Assembly (NCBI RefSeq): GCF_018982965.1
Contig: NZ_JACBYP010000008.1
Span: forward strand, 61,332-125,331
Origin: Streptomyces mayonensis
Lineage (GTDB): Bacteria; Actinomycetota; Actinomycetes; Streptomycetales; Streptomycetaceae
Reading direction: 5' to 3'
DNA length: 64,000 nt
Part shown: piece after piece, positions 1-9,036 of the stretch
How positions within the stretch are numbered: position 1 is the first letter of the stretch
How the letters are laid out: every line of letters begins with the position of its first letter
Notes under the pieces: model-generated
Told to the model about the DNA's origin: nothing
What the model saw: the letters and a program-made list of their open reading frames with translations, nothing else
Database searches by the model: none
Made by a program: the position numbers and the translations under genes

Positions 1-341
1 ACGGGGCGCTCGAAGGGCAGGCCGAAGCCGCCCTCGGTGAGGAGGCGGGTCCCCAGCGCCAGTCCGAGGTGGTAGCGGCCGTGCGTGGCGGCCTGGGCGG
101 TCTGGGCCTGGCTGGAGACGATCAGGGGGTGCCGGCCGAACACGGGGATCGCGGAGGTGCCCACGTGGATCCCGGGGACCTCGCGCCCCACGATCGCCGC
201 GAGCTGGGGGGAGTCCGCGCCGAAGGTCTGCCCGAACCAGGCGGAGCGCAGGCCGGCGGCCGCGGCTTCCCCGGCCAGTGCCACGGAGGCGTCGACCTGG
301 TTCGGTGCGTCGGAAGCGTTGAGTGTCACTCCAACAGTCAT
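1..341 (-). CDS. LLM-class flavin-dependent oxidoreductase (5' part only)
   Basis: Only the first 113 codons lie in the window; the gene runs off the left edge. The N-terminus (MTVGVTLNASDAPNQ) followed by AAAAGLRSAWFGQ, IHVGTSAIPVFGRHP and GRYHLGLALGT matches the N-terminal TIM-barrel half of luciferase-like, F420- or FMN-dependent monooxygenases and reductases. The substrate cannot be read from this part. The ATG at 341 is the first in-frame start and begins the family's usual first beta strand. A perfect 16-bp palindrome lies 47 bp upstream, at 388-403, a good place for a repressor. The family is clear; subfamily and cofactor are not. Confidence 0.8.
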   Translation of the reverse strand, partial: MTVGVTLNASDAPNQVDASVALAGEAAAAGLRSAWFGQTFGADSPQLAAIVGREVPGIHVGTSAIPVFGRHPLIVSSQAQTAQAATHGRYHLGLALGTRLLTEGGFGLPFERP

Positions 342-387
342 GCCGGTGGAAACCGCCCGTGCCCGGCGGCACATTCCGGTTCCTGTG

Positions 388-403
388 TGACAAGTACTTG
401 TCA
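388..403. promoter_or_regulatory. Perfect 16-bp palindrome, likely repressor operator
   Basis: TGACAAGTACTTGTCA is its own reverse complement. It lies 47 bp upstream of the oxidoreductase start at 341 and about 340 bp upstream of asnB. Size and symmetry fit a TetR/MarR-type homodimer site, and control of the oxidoreductase is the likelier role. No regulator gene lies beside it in the window, so it may belong to one beyond the left edge or act in trans. Confidence 0.55.
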
Positions 404-742
404 GCCGTACGACGGCCGTGTGTACGGGACCTGCGGCCCGCGCGCCCGAGCCGGGTCCGGGCGGCCGTGCCGGCCCGGGGGGAACTTTTTACTCGTGGCC
501 GATTCTTTGCGCCATCGCCCCAGCACAACGCGGCACACACCTTTCGCTCGTGCAAAGTCAGGCCGAAAACACAGGGGCGGACCGGCTCGTGGTATTACGG
601 CCGTGTTGACCCGGCCCTCCTCGCGGAGCACCCTCGTCAAATAGATGGCATTTACATCTTGTTCGCCGGGGGGCGCTCCACGACCGCGGAGGTCCGCAGG
701 TGAGAGCGATTGCCCTGGCGAACCGGGACGAGAGGCAACGCG
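404..742. other. Intergenic region upstream of asnB, no gene seen
   Basis: Non-coding spacer between two divergent genes. It is less GC-rich than its surroundings around 590-660, which suggests the asnB promoter is here, but I could not pick a convincing -35/-10 pair. Longer open frames crossing it on both strands have no recognisable protein and I treat them as chance. Confidence 0.5.
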
Positions 743-2584
743 ATGTGCGGCATCACCGGCTGGATCTCCTTCGACCGCGACCTCGGCAAGGAGGCCGCCG
801 CATTGGATGCAATGACCGGGACGATGGCCTGCCGCGGACCGGACGACTCCGGCACCTGGGCGCAGGGCCCGGCCGCCCTCGGGCACCGAAGGCTCGCCGT
901 CATCGACCTGCCCGGCGGCCGGCAGCCGATGACCGCCGGGACTCCGCACGGGACAGTGGCCCTCGTGTACTCCGGCGAGGCCTACAACTTCACCGAGCTG
1001 CGGGCTGAACTGAGCGGCCGGGGACACCGGTTCACGACCGACTCCGACACCGAGGTGGTCCTGCACGGCTACCTGGAATGGGGCGACCGCGTCGCGGAGC
1101 GGCTCAACGGAATGTACGCGTTCGCCGTCTGGGACGGCCGCAGCGACCGGCTGGTGATGGTCCGGGACCGCATGGGCATCAAGCCGTTCTACTACTCCGT
1201 GACGCCCGACGGCGTCCTGTTCGGATCCGAGCCGAAGGCGATCCTCGCCAACCCGCTGGCCCGGGCCCGCGTCACGCTGGACGGGCTGCGTGAGCTGTTC
1301 ACCATGGTCAAGACGCCGGGGCACGCCGTCTGGGACGGCATGGCCGAGGTCGAGCCGGGCACGGTGGTCACCGTCGACCGCTCGGGCACGCACCGCCGTG
1401 TGTACTGGGAGCTGGAGACCCGTCCCCACACCGACGACCGCGACACCACCGTCGCCACCGTCCGCTCGCTCCTCGACGACATCGTCCGCCGCCAGCTGAT
1501 CGCGGACGTCCCCCGCTGCACCCTGCTCTCGGGCGGTCTCGACTCGTCCGCGATGACCGCGCTGGCCGCCCGGCAGCTCGGCGCCCACGGCGAGAAGGTG
1601 CGCAGTTTCGCGGTCGACTTCGTGGGACAGGCGGACAGCTTCGTCGCCGACGAACTCCGCGGCACCCCCGACACCCCGTTCGTGCACGACGTGGCCCGGT
1701 CCGCCGCGACCGAGCACCAGGACATCGTGCTCGACTCGCAGGCGCTCGCCGATCCCGGCGTACGGGCGAAGGTGATCCGGGCGCGGGACCTGCCGGCCGG
1801 GTTCGGGGACATGGACGCCTCCCTGTACCTGCTCTTCAAGGCGATCCGCGAGCAGTCGACCGTGGCGCTGTCCGGGGAGTCGGCCGACGAGGTCTTCGGC
1901 GGGTACCTCCAGTTCTTCGACGAGGAGGCCCGGCGGGGCGGCACCTTCCCGTGGCTGGTCCAGTTCAGCCGTCACTTCGGCCAGGACAGCGAGGTCCTGC
2001 GCCCCGAACTCGTCCAGTCGCTGGACCTGCCGGAATACGTGGCCGACGGCTACCGCACCGCCGTCGGCGCCATCGACCGCCTCGACACGGAGAGCGACTT
2101 CGAGTACCGGATGCGGCGCATGTCCCACCTGCACCTCTCCCGCTTCGTCCGGGTGCTGCTCGACCGCAAGGACCGGGCGAGCATGGCCGTCGGCCTCGAG
2201 GTCAGGGTCCCGTTCTGCGACCACCGGCTCGTCGAGTACGTGTACAACACCCCGTGGGCCCTGAAGTCCTTCGACGGCCGGGAGAAGAGCCTGCTGCGGG
2301 AGGCGACCGCGGACGTCCTTCCGAAGTCGGTGTACGACCGGGTCAAGAGCCCCTACCCGTCCACCCAGGACCCGAAGTACGCCGCGGCGCTCCAGGACCA
2401 GGCCAAGGACCTGCTCACCCGCCGCGACCACCCGGTCTTCGACCTCGTCGGCCACGACCGGCTCCACCGCCTCGCCCACCGCGACGCTCCGGTGAACAGC
2501 CAGGCCGAGCGACGCGGCCTGGAGCGCGCCCTCGACCTGGCGCAGTGGCTGGACATGTACAAGCCGGAGATCAGGCTCGCCTGA
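743..2584 (+). CDS. asnB: Asparagine synthase (glutamine-hydrolysing), 613 aa
   Basis: Class II glutamine amidotransferase making asparagine from aspartate, glutamine and ATP in the cytoplasm. I chose the ATG at 743 over an earlier in-frame start because it puts Cys at position 2 (MCGITGWISF); this Cys becomes the N-terminal nucleophile after Met removal. The glutaminase domain covers about residues 1-210 with GMYAFAVWD and RDRMGIKPFYY; the synthetase domain follows, with the PP-loop SGGLDSS at 263-269 and SGESADEVFGGY. An AGAGG-type ribosome site precedes the start. Length is usual for actinobacterial AsnB. It stands alone, and a G/C-only tract begins directly after the stop. Amidotransferases of this kind also amidate cell-wall or antibiotic precursors, but nothing nearby suggests that. 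Confidence 0.9.
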   Translation: MCGITGWISFDRDLGKEAAALDAMTGTMACRGPDDSGTWAQGPAALGHRRLAVIDLPGGRQPMTAGTPHGTVALVYSGEAYNFTELRAELSGRGHRFTTDSDTEVVLHGYLEWGDRVAERLNGMYAFAVWDGRSDRLVMVRDRMGIKPFYYSVTPDGVLFGSEPKAILANPLARARVTLDGLRELFTMVKTPGHAVWDGMAEVEPGTVVTVDRSGTHRRVYWELETRPHTDDRDTTVATVRSLLDDIVRRQLIADVPRCTLLSGGLDSSAMTALAARQLGAHGEKVRSFAVDFVGQADSFVADELRGTPDTPFVHDVARSAATEHQDIVLDSQALADPGVRAKVIRARDLPAGFGDMDASLYLLFKAIREQSTVALSGESADEVFGGYLQFFDEEARRGGTFPWLVQFSRHFGQDSEVLRPELVQSLDLPEYVADGYRTAVGAIDRLDTESDFEYRMRRMSHLHLSRFVRVLLDRKDRASMAVGLEVRVPFCDHRLVEYVYNTPWALKSFDGREKSLLREATADVLPKSVYDRVKSPYPSTQDPKYAAALQDQAKDLLTRRDHPVFDLVGHDRLHRLAHRDAPVNSQAERRGLERALDLAQWLDMYKPEIRLA

Positions 2585-2721
<137 letters not shown>

Positions 2722-2771
2722 ACGGCCCTTCCTTCCGGTGCCCGGCCCCGCTCGCGCCGCGCGAGCGGCCC

Positions 2772-3434
2772 TCAGGCGTCCTTCAGACGGGCGAGCGCCG
2801 TGATGATGCGGTCGGCGATGTCCGGCGGCCAGCGGAAGGAGGGGCTGACGCCCCGCTGGTGGGCCAGTCCGTGCAGGCCCACCCACAGCGCCGTCGCGTC
2901 GGCGGGCACGTCGTCGCTCTCGGCGGCGCCCGCGGCGACGCACTCCCCCAGGGCCCCGGACAGCAGGTCCAGGGTCTCGGAACCGAGTGCGGCCATGTCC
3001 TCCTCGGTCAGGGAGCTGCCCTCCAGGGCCGGAACCCACACGCCTGCGAACATCGTGCGGTAGCGCTCCGGGTGGCTGCGGGCGAAGTCGAGATAGGCGT
3101 CGCACACGGCCCGCAGCCTCCGCCGCGGATCGTCGCCCGCCTGCTCGAGCGCGGAGCGCAGGAGGCCTTCCAGGGCGGCGAACTCCCGCTGCACGACGGC
3201 CAGCATGATGGCCGGCTGGTCGGGAAAGTGCGGGTAGATGGAGGGGGCGGCGATCCCGACCCGGCGGGCGACCGAACGCAGGGTCACCGCGTGCTCGTCA
3301 CCGGCCTCGTCGAGCAGCTCGGCCGCCGCCGTGACGATGTCCTCGCGCAGCCGGCCCCCCTCGCCCCGCTTGTTGCGCCTGCGGGCCGGTCTCGGTGCGG
3401 GAGGCGACTGCGCCGCCGACTCGGAGTTCTTCAT
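2772..3434 (-). CDS. TetR/AcrR family regulator with WHG-type C-terminal domain
   Basis: A 220-aa DNA-binding repressor. After a basic, Pro/Ala-rich leader, residues about 30-75 form the TetR helix-turn-helix (VTLRSVARRVGIAAPSIYPHF, shortened here at its ends). The ligand domain contains the WVGLHGLAHQR segment typical of the TetR_C WHG family. It is divergent from the carotenoid oxygenase gene, with 184 bp between starts, so it probably represses itself and that gene. The spacer carries a G/C palindrome, CTCCGCGCGGAG, at 3463-3474. Ligand unknown; an apocarotenoid is only a guess from position. Confidence 0.85.
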   Translation of the reverse strand: MKNSESAAQSPPAPRPARRRNKRGEGGRLREDIVTAAAELLDEAGDEHAVTLRSVARRVGIAAPSIYPHFPDQPAIMLAVVQREFAALEGLLRSALEQAGDDPRRRLRAVCDAYLDFARSHPERYRTMFAGVWVPALEGSSLTEEDMAALGSETLDLLSGALGECVAAGAAESDDVPADATALWVGLHGLAHQRGVSPSFRWPPDIADRIITALARLKDA

Positions 3435-3618
3435 GCCGTTACCTTACACCGCGAAGTTTAGCCTCCGCGCGGAGCAGGCCGGGGCAGGAGCAGGGAGGAG
3501 CAGGGCAGAAGAGGGGGCTGGGTACACCGCTCTTCGGGGGCGCAGCCCTCCTGAACAGACCCGTCCGCGCCCGCAGACTCGAGTCCGTCAGCACCGGAGC
3601 GGCGGAGGAGTCTCGAAG

Positions 3619-5121
3619 ATGGCAGAGCACACTCGACGGAGCGTTCTTCTCGGTGCCGCGGGCCTCGCCGCGGCGACCGGGCTCGCCGGGACGGCCGGCG
3701 CTCAGGCGAGGGCGGCGTCCGGGCCCGCGCCCGGGGCCGCGGGGCGCTTCCCGTTCCTGGAGGGCGCGTTCGAGCCCGTCACCGAGGAGCTGACGGCCTT
3801 CGACCTCCCCGTCACCGGACGCGTCCCGCGCGAGCTGAACGGGCGCTACCTGCGCACCGGTCCCAACGTCCTGGGGCTCGAGGACCCGCGGGCCCACCAC
3901 TGGATGCTCGGCGAGGGCATGGTCCACGGCGTGCGGCTGCGGGAGGGAAAGGCCGAGTGGTACCGCAACCGCTGGGTGCGCTCCTCGCAGGTGGCACGGA
4001 AACTGGGCGAGCCGTACCCCGGCCCGGTCCCGCCGGACGACTTCCCCTGCAACACCCACGTCATCGGCCACCGGGGCCGGGTCCTCGCGCTCCAGGAGAG
4101 CGGGCCGCTGCCGTACGAACTCGACGAGGAACTGGGCACCGTGGGCACGTACGACTTCCGGGGCACCCTGGCGGGCGCCTTCACCGCGCACACCAAGTTC
4201 GACGCGGCCGCCGGGGAACTGCACGCGATCGCCTACTACCCGGCCTGGGACCACGTGCGGCACCTCGTGGTGGATCCGGCCGGCCGCGTCTCGCGCACGA
4301 CGCGGATCCCCGTCGCCGACGCACCGATGATCCACGACTTCGCCCTCACCGAGCACCACGTGGTCGTCCTCGACATGCCGGTCACCTTCGACATGGCCGC
4401 CGCCGAGGGCGGGGCGCCGGTGCCGTACGTCTGGAACACCGCGCATCCGGCGCGTGTGGGCGTGCTCCCGCGCTCCGGCGGTGCCGTGCGGTGGTTCGAG
4501 GTGGACCCGGTGTACTACTCGCACACCCTCAACGCCTACGAGGAGGGGGAGCGGATCGTCGTCGACATGACGAACTTCCCCGCGCCCTTCCTCGTCGCGG
4601 GCAACGGCTCCGGCGGGCCCGCCGGGCTGGACACCGCGACCCTCGACCGGTGGACGATCGACCTGCGGCACGGGAAGGTGCGGACCAGGACGCTCGACGA
4701 CCGCCCCCAGGAATTCCCCCGCGTCAACGAGTCGTTGGTCTCCCGCAGGCACCGGTACGGGTACACCGCGGCGGCGGCCGAGATGTCCGAGGCGTATCTG
4801 ACCGCGGACGGCAACCCGCCCGACCGGGCCTTCAGCAACGCGCTCATCAAGCACGACCTCCTGCGCCACCGCACCGAGGTCCACCGCCTGCCCCGCGGCG
4901 CCGCCGCGAGCGAGGCGGTGTACGTGCCGCGGGTCCCGGACGGCCCGGGGGCGGCGGAGGACGACGGGTACACGGTCGCCTACGTGCACAATCCGGACCG
5001 CGGGGCCTCCGACCTGGTGATCCTCTCCGCTCAGGACTTCACCGGGGAGCCCGTGGCCCGGATCCATCTGCCCGGGCGCGTACCCCTCGGGTTCCACGGC
5101 AGCTGGATCCCGGACGCCTGA
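3619..5121 (+). CDS. Carotenoid oxygenase family protein with Tat signal
   Basis: A 500-aa non-haem Fe(II) dioxygenase of the carotenoid cleavage/stilbene oxygenase (RPE65) family, which cleaves conjugated double bonds of carotenoids, apocarotenoids or stilbenes. The four iron-ligand histidines are visible in their usual contexts: H191 (AHTKFD), H239 (MIHDF), H302 (YYSHTL) and H493 near the C-terminus (GFHGSW). The N-terminus has a twin-arginine motif (TRRSVLLGAAG) and an Ala-rich hydrophobic stretch ending about residue 35, so the folded enzyme is probably exported. The ATG at 3619 follows GGAGGAG; an upstream in-frame extension lacks any homology. Divergent from a TetR gene. Export is uncommon for this family. 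Confidence 0.87.
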   Translation: MAEHTRRSVLLGAAGLAAATGLAGTAGAQARAASGPAPGAAGRFPFLEGAFEPVTEELTAFDLPVTGRVPRELNGRYLRTGPNVLGLEDPRAHHWMLGEGMVHGVRLREGKAEWYRNRWVRSSQVARKLGEPYPGPVPPDDFPCNTHVIGHRGRVLALQESGPLPYELDEELGTVGTYDFRGTLAGAFTAHTKFDAAAGELHAIAYYPAWDHVRHLVVDPAGRVSRTTRIPVADAPMIHDFALTEHHVVVLDMPVTFDMAAAEGGAPVPYVWNTAHPARVGVLPRSGGAVRWFEVDPVYYSHTLNAYEEGERIVVDMTNFPAPFLVAGNGSGGPAGLDTATLDRWTIDLRHGKVRTRTLDDRPQEFPRVNESLVSRRHRYGYTAAAAEMSEAYLTADGNPPDRAFSNALIKHDLLRHRTEVHRLPRGAAASEAVYVPRVPDGPGAAEDDGYTVAYVHNPDRGASDLVILSAQDFTGEPVARIHLPGRVPLGFHGSWIPDA

Positions 5122-5303
5122 CCCGGCCCGGGTTCCGTTCCGGTTCCGGCGTCGAACGCCTGGACGGCGTCCACACTCATGTCGGACCCGTGCAGCTTTG
5201 CGGCCGGGGTCATGGAACCCGGACGAGCCGCCACAACTCGCCGTGGGCCACCGGTCGACTCCGTGATAACACGAGGTGATCAACTCGAAAGGGCCTACGA
5301 CTC

Positions 5304-5954
5304 ATGGGTATCTTCAGCCGCCGCCAGACCACCGCCGTCGAGCCCTCGGCGGCCGCCGGCCCGGACCGGTCCGCCGCCGGGCCCGCCGCGCAGGGATCCG
5401 CGCCGGACCCGGCCCTTCGTGCGCTGACCGGGCAGTGGTCCATCGACCGTCCGCACAGCCGGATCGGGTTCTCGGTGCGGCATGCCATGGTCACCACCGT
5501 CCGCGGGGCCTTCACCGACTACGACAGCGCCCTCTACTTCGACGGGGCCCGCCCGTCCGAGTCCCGGGCGGAGCTGGTCATCCGCGTGGCCAGCGTCGAC
5601 ACCGGCGTGGAGCAGCGCGACGGGCACCTCGTCGGCAGGGACTTCTTCGACGCGCGCCGCTACCCGGAGATGACCTTCCGCTCCACGTCGACCATCCATG
5701 AGGGCGGCGAGACCTTCCGTATGACGGGTGACCTCACCATCCGCGACACGACCCGGCCCGTCGAGCTCCAGCTGGACTACCTCGGCTCGGTCGTGGACCC
5801 GTTCGGCTACGAGCGGGCCGGGTTCGACGGCACCACCACCATCGACCGCAGGGACTGGGGCCTGGTCTACAACCAGCGGCTGGAGGCGGGCGGCAGCATG
5901 GTGAGCGAGAAGGTCCGGCTGCAGTTCGACATCTCCGCGATCCGCAGCACCTGA
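5304..5954 (+). CDS. YceI family protein, 216 aa
   Basis: YceI proteins are single lipocalin-like beta barrels that hold long isoprenoid or amphiphilic chains. Typical segments are present: GQWSIDRPHSRIGFSVRHAM, FFDARRYPEMTFRSTS, GDLTIRDTTRPVEL and the late DRRDWGLVYN. About 40 Ala/Pro-rich residues precede the barrel and there is no signal peptide, so it should be cytoplasmic, unlike E. coli YceI. It lies 182 bp after the carotenoid oxygenase gene on the same strand, and an isoprenoid-binding role would fit that neighbour, though this is inference. The ribosome site is weak (GAAAGGG). Confidence 0.88.
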   Translation: MGIFSRRQTTAVEPSAAAGPDRSAAGPAAQGSAPDPALRALTGQWSIDRPHSRIGFSVRHAMVTTVRGAFTDYDSALYFDGARPSESRAELVIRVASVDTGVEQRDGHLVGRDFFDARRYPEMTFRSTSTIHEGGETFRMTGDLTIRDTTRPVELQLDYLGSVVDPFGYERAGFDGTTTIDRRDWGLVYNQRLEAGGSMVSEKVRLQFDISAIRST

Positions 5955-6099
5955 ACCGCCGTCGGCGGGTGCGGCGCCGGTCGCCGTGCCCCACCCCGGC
6001 CGCCGCCGGCCCCGGGCGGTCCGTCGAGCACGGTGGCGGCCCGCTCCGGCGGTTGCGGCCGGCCGTCGAAGGCGCGGCCGGCTCCCGGCGCGGCGCGGG

Positions 6100-6639
6100 T
6101 CAGCCCGTCGTCCCCGCGGTCAGGTGGTCGCCGGGGATGCCGGACTTCTCCGGCCGGTAGTAGTCCCGGATGCCGTCCGCCCAGGTGGCCACCGGGATGC
6201 GGTCGCTCCCGTCCGGCCCGAAGGCGTCGAACAGCGTCTCGATGTTGCGGCGCTCGAAACCGATGGCGATCATCAGGGCGAGGAACTCGGGACGGGCGAC
6301 GAGGCCGTCCCCGTCGGGGTCCCCCATCGCGGCCAGCGCCTCGGCGAACTCGTCGGCGGCGCCGTCGAAGCGCTGCGGGTTCAGGACGACGGACGTGAAC
6401 TCCTCGGGGCTGATCCGTCCGTCCCCGTTGGCGTCCAGCTCGGTCAGGAGCGTGTCCCAGTAGCGGCGGAAGGAGGCCGTGAGCCGCTCCTTCAGTGCGT
6501 CGCCCGCCGCCGGGACCGCCGCCACGACGCGGCTGCTCATCAGCTCGAAGTCGGCAAGCTCCAGGTGGCCGTTGCCGTCGGCGTCGAAGAGGGAGAAGAC
6601 CAGCTGGACGCGGTCGGTCGCCTCGTTGGTGGGCGTCAT
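6100..6639 (-). CDS. EF-hand calcium-binding protein (calerythrin/CalD-like)
   Basis: A 179-aa cytoplasmic Ca2+-binding protein with four EF-hand positions. Loops 19-30 (DADGNGHLELAD), 69-80 (DANGDGRISPEE) and 107-118 (DPDGDGLVARPE) keep the acidic ligands; the fourth (141-152, GPDGSDRIPVAT) has Gly for the first Asp and is probably weak or inactive. This matches Streptomyces calcium-binding and calerythrin-type proteins of similar size. The ATG at 6639 follows GGAGGTGCACC, an excellent site; a longer frame exists but has no support. Likely a Ca2+ buffer or sensor. No partner is evident. Confidence 0.88.
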   Translation of the reverse strand: MTPTNEATDRVQLVFSLFDADGNGHLELADFELMSSRVVAAVPAAGDALKERLTASFRRYWDTLLTELDANGDGRISPEEFTSVVLNPQRFDGAADEFAEALAAMGDPDGDGLVARPEFLALMIAIGFERRNIETLFDAFGPDGSDRIPVATWADGIRDYYRPEKSGIPGDHLTAGTTG

Positions 6640-6835
6640 GGTGCACCTCCGGCTTTCCGGGTGGGTTGCCGCATTCCTGGGCCGCCCGGGCGGCGCCCGC
6701 GCGACCCGCCCACTGTCCGCCCGTTTCGGCACCCGCGGGCGGGAAAGTCACGCTGTGCACACGAACGGGCGGAGTCCGCCCGGCCGCGCATGAAACGCCC
6801 TCGCCCTGGACACCCGCCGCGTGCACGGCGGAGGT

Positions 6836-8170
6836 TCAGGGCTGCGCGGACCCGCCCACCGCCGGAGCCGGCCCGGGGTCCTCCGTGCCCGGTGCGGCGG
6901 CCCCGGCGCCCCGGCCGGCCGCCCTGCGCAGGGCGTCCTCGTCGGTGCGGGCGTCGTAACTGAGCAGCTTGGGCAGCGCGGTGGCGAGCAGGCCCACCGT
7001 GGCGACGCAGGCGACGCCGCCCGTCCAGATCGCCGGACGGGCGCCGGTCCAGCCGGCCATGGCCCCCGCGCGGACCTGTCCGAGCTGGGGGCCGACGCTG
7101 TAGGAGAGGACCTCGATGCCGGCGAGGCGGCCCCGCAGCCGGTCGGGGATGGTCTGGTTCCAGAGGGTGGAGCGGCCCAGGCCGCTGAGCATGTCGCCGG
7201 CCCCGGCCAGCGCGAGGCATGCCAGTACCAGCCAGATGTTCGCGGTCCAGCCGGCCGCCGCGATGGCCACGCCCCAGCCCGCCGCGCCGAACACCACCAG
7301 CAGCCCGTGCCGGTGGGTCCGGGACACCCAGCCGCTGGTGAGACTCACGAGCAGTGATCCGACGGCTCCGGCGGAGTACATCAGCCCCAGCGCCCAGTCC
7401 GCGTCCAACTCGTCGGCCAGGAAGGGGAAGACGGTGTTCGGGAAGGCGAAGAACATCGCCGCCAGGTCGACGGCGTAGGTGCCGAGCAGCACGGGTCGCG
7501 ACCAGGCGTAACGGGCGCCTTCGGCGATGCCGCGCAGGGACGGCCGGGCCGCGTGCTCGACCGGCGGCGCGGGCGACAGCCTGCGGCACATCAGCACCGA
7601 CGCCGCGAAGCAGACCACCGTGGTGGTGTACGCGGGGACGTTGCCCGCGTAGGCCACGACCAGTCCGGCCAGGGCGGGGCCGCCGATCGCGCCGGCCTGC
7701 CAGCGCAGGGCGTTCAGCGCGGCCGCCGCGGCGAGCTGGTCGTGCGGGACGATGCGGGCCATCAGCGAGTCCAGGGCGGGCCGCTGGAGTCCGGCGAGCG
7801 CCGCCACCCCGGCCGCGACCACGTACAGCGGCCACAGCATGGGGCTGGGCAGGAGCGCGTTCAGCAGCAGGACGGCCGCCAGCAGTCCCAGGCCCGCCTC
7901 GGTCAGGACGATGACCCTGCGGCGGTCCACCGCGTCGGCGAGTGCGCCGCCGTAGAGGCCGAAGACCACGAGCGGTACGAGTTCCACGGCGCCCATGACG
8001 CCGACCGCGAGCGGCGATCCGGTGAGCTCCTTGATCTGGAGCGGCAGCGCGATCAGCGCCATGGCGCTGCCCAGGTAGGTGACGAGCCCCTGCACCCACA
8101 GCAGACGGAAGTCGCGGGAGGAGCGCCAGGGGGCGAGGTCGGGCAGCAGTGCCGCGAGTCTCCGGGGCAC
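6836..8170 (-). CDS. MFS exporter, EntS-like (siderophore export)
   Basis: A 444-aa major-facilitator protein with about twelve membrane segments, of the EntS/MFS_3 type that exports siderophores in enterobacteria and actinomycetes. Visible segments include RDFRLLWVQGLVTYLGSAMA, GALADAVDRRRVIV and GRLAGIEVLSYSVGPQLGQV. The GTG start at 8170 comes 2 bp after the stop of the ATP-binding gene, so it is the last gene of the iron operon (12171 to 6836). Having the exporter in the importer operon suggests both ends of one siderophore cycle are expressed together under iron control. The substrate is not readable; no biosynthesis genes are in the window. Confidence 0.82.
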   Translation of the reverse strand: MPRRLAALLPDLAPWRSSRDFRLLWVQGLVTYLGSAMALIALPLQIKELTGSPLAVGVMGAVELVPLVVFGLYGGALADAVDRRRVIVLTEAGLGLLAAVLLLNALLPSPMLWPLYVVAAGVAALAGLQRPALDSLMARIVPHDQLAAAAALNALRWQAGAIGGPALAGLVVAYAGNVPAYTTTVVCFAASVLMCRRLSPAPPVEHAARPSLRGIAEGARYAWSRPVLLGTYAVDLAAMFFAFPNTVFPFLADELDADWALGLMYSAGAVGSLLVSLTSGWVSRTHRHGLLVVFGAAGWGVAIAAAGWTANIWLVLACLALAGAGDMLSGLGRSTLWNQTIPDRLRGRLAGIEVLSYSVGPQLGQVRAGAMAGWTGARPAIWTGGVACVATVGLLATALPKLLSYDARTDEDALRRAAGRGAGAAAPGTEDPGPAPAVGGSAQP

Positions 8171-8172
8171 GG

Positions 8173-9036
8173 TCAGCGGCTTCCGGCCGGTGCCGACGGC
8201 TCGGGCCGGCCGGCGGGGGCGGCCCCGCCGTCCGCGGCCGCCGAGTGGTGGCGTCCGATCGGCAGGACGAGCGGTCTGCCGGAGACCGGGTCCTCGATGA
8301 CGCGGCTGTCCATGCCGTAGACCGAGCGGACCATGTCCCGCGTCATGACGTCCTCGGTGTCTCCGGCTGCGTGCAGCCCTCCGGAGGCCAGGGCGATGAG
8401 CCGGTCCGCGTAGCGCGCGGCCAGGTTGAGGTCGTGCAGGACCATGACGATCGTGGTGCCGCGGGTGCGGTTCAGGTCGGTCAGCAGGTCGAGGACCTCG
8501 ACCTGGTGGCTGATGTCGAGGAACGTGGTGGGTTCGTCGAGCAGCAGCAGGTCGGTCTGCTGCGCGAGTGCCATGGCGATCCACACGCGCTGGCGCTGGC
8601 CGCCGGAGAGTTCGTCGACCGAGCGGTCCATCAGGTCGGTGGTGTGCGTGGCCTCCAGTGCGGCGGCGACCGCCGCGTCGTCCTCGGCCGTCCAGCGGGA
8701 GAAGGCACGCTGGTGGGGGTGGCGGCCCCGGCCGACCAGGTCGAGGACCGTGATGCCCTCCGGGGTGACCGGCGACTGGGGCAGCAGGCCCAGGGTGCGG
8801 GCGAGTTCCTTGGCGGGAGTGCGGTGGACCTCGCGGCCGTCCAGGACGACCCGGCCCGCGCGCGGCGCGAGGAGCCGGGACATGGAGCGCAGCAGGGTCG
8901 ACTTGCCGCACGCGTTGGCCCCGACGATCACCGTGATCCTCCCGGCGGCGAGGGTCAGGTCCAGGCCCTCGATGACGGTGCGGTCGCCGTAGCCGAGCGT
9001 GAGGTCCTCGGTCGACAGGGAGTGGGACGCGGTCAC
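8173..9036 (-). CDS. Siderophore ABC transporter, ATP-binding protein (FepC-like)
   Basis: A 287-aa ATPase that powers import of ferric siderophore from the inner face of the membrane. Walker A GANACGKST (39-47), Q-loop (LLPQSP), signature LSGGQRQR (143-150), Walker B LLLLDEPT (ending 170) and the H-loop His201 are all present, and the protein matches the FepC/FecE class. The GTG start overlaps the preceding permease stop by GTGA (9033-9036), so translation is coupled. A Pro/Ala tail of about 20 residues follows the core. Confidence 0.93.
   Translation of the reverse strand: MTASHSLSTEDLTLGYGDRTVIEGLDLTLAAGRITVIVGANACGKSTLLRSMSRLLAPRAGRVVLDGREVHRTPAKELARTLGLLPQSPVTPEGITVLDLVGRGRHPHQRAFSRWTAEDDAAVAAALEATHTTDLMDRSVDELSGGQRQRVWIAMALAQQTDLLLLDEPTTFLDISHQVEVLDLLTDLNRTRGTTIVMVLHDLNLAARYADRLIALASGGLHAAGDTEDVMTRDMVRSVYGMDSRVIEDPVSGRPLVLPIGRHHSAAADGGAAPAGRPEPSAPAGSR

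Noticed and set aside
401..2479. Long minus-strand open frame opposite asnB, and similar long frames opposite many other genes
   Set aside because: At this GC content antisense frames stay open by codon bias; these have repetitive Arg/Gly/Val-rich translations with no family motifs.
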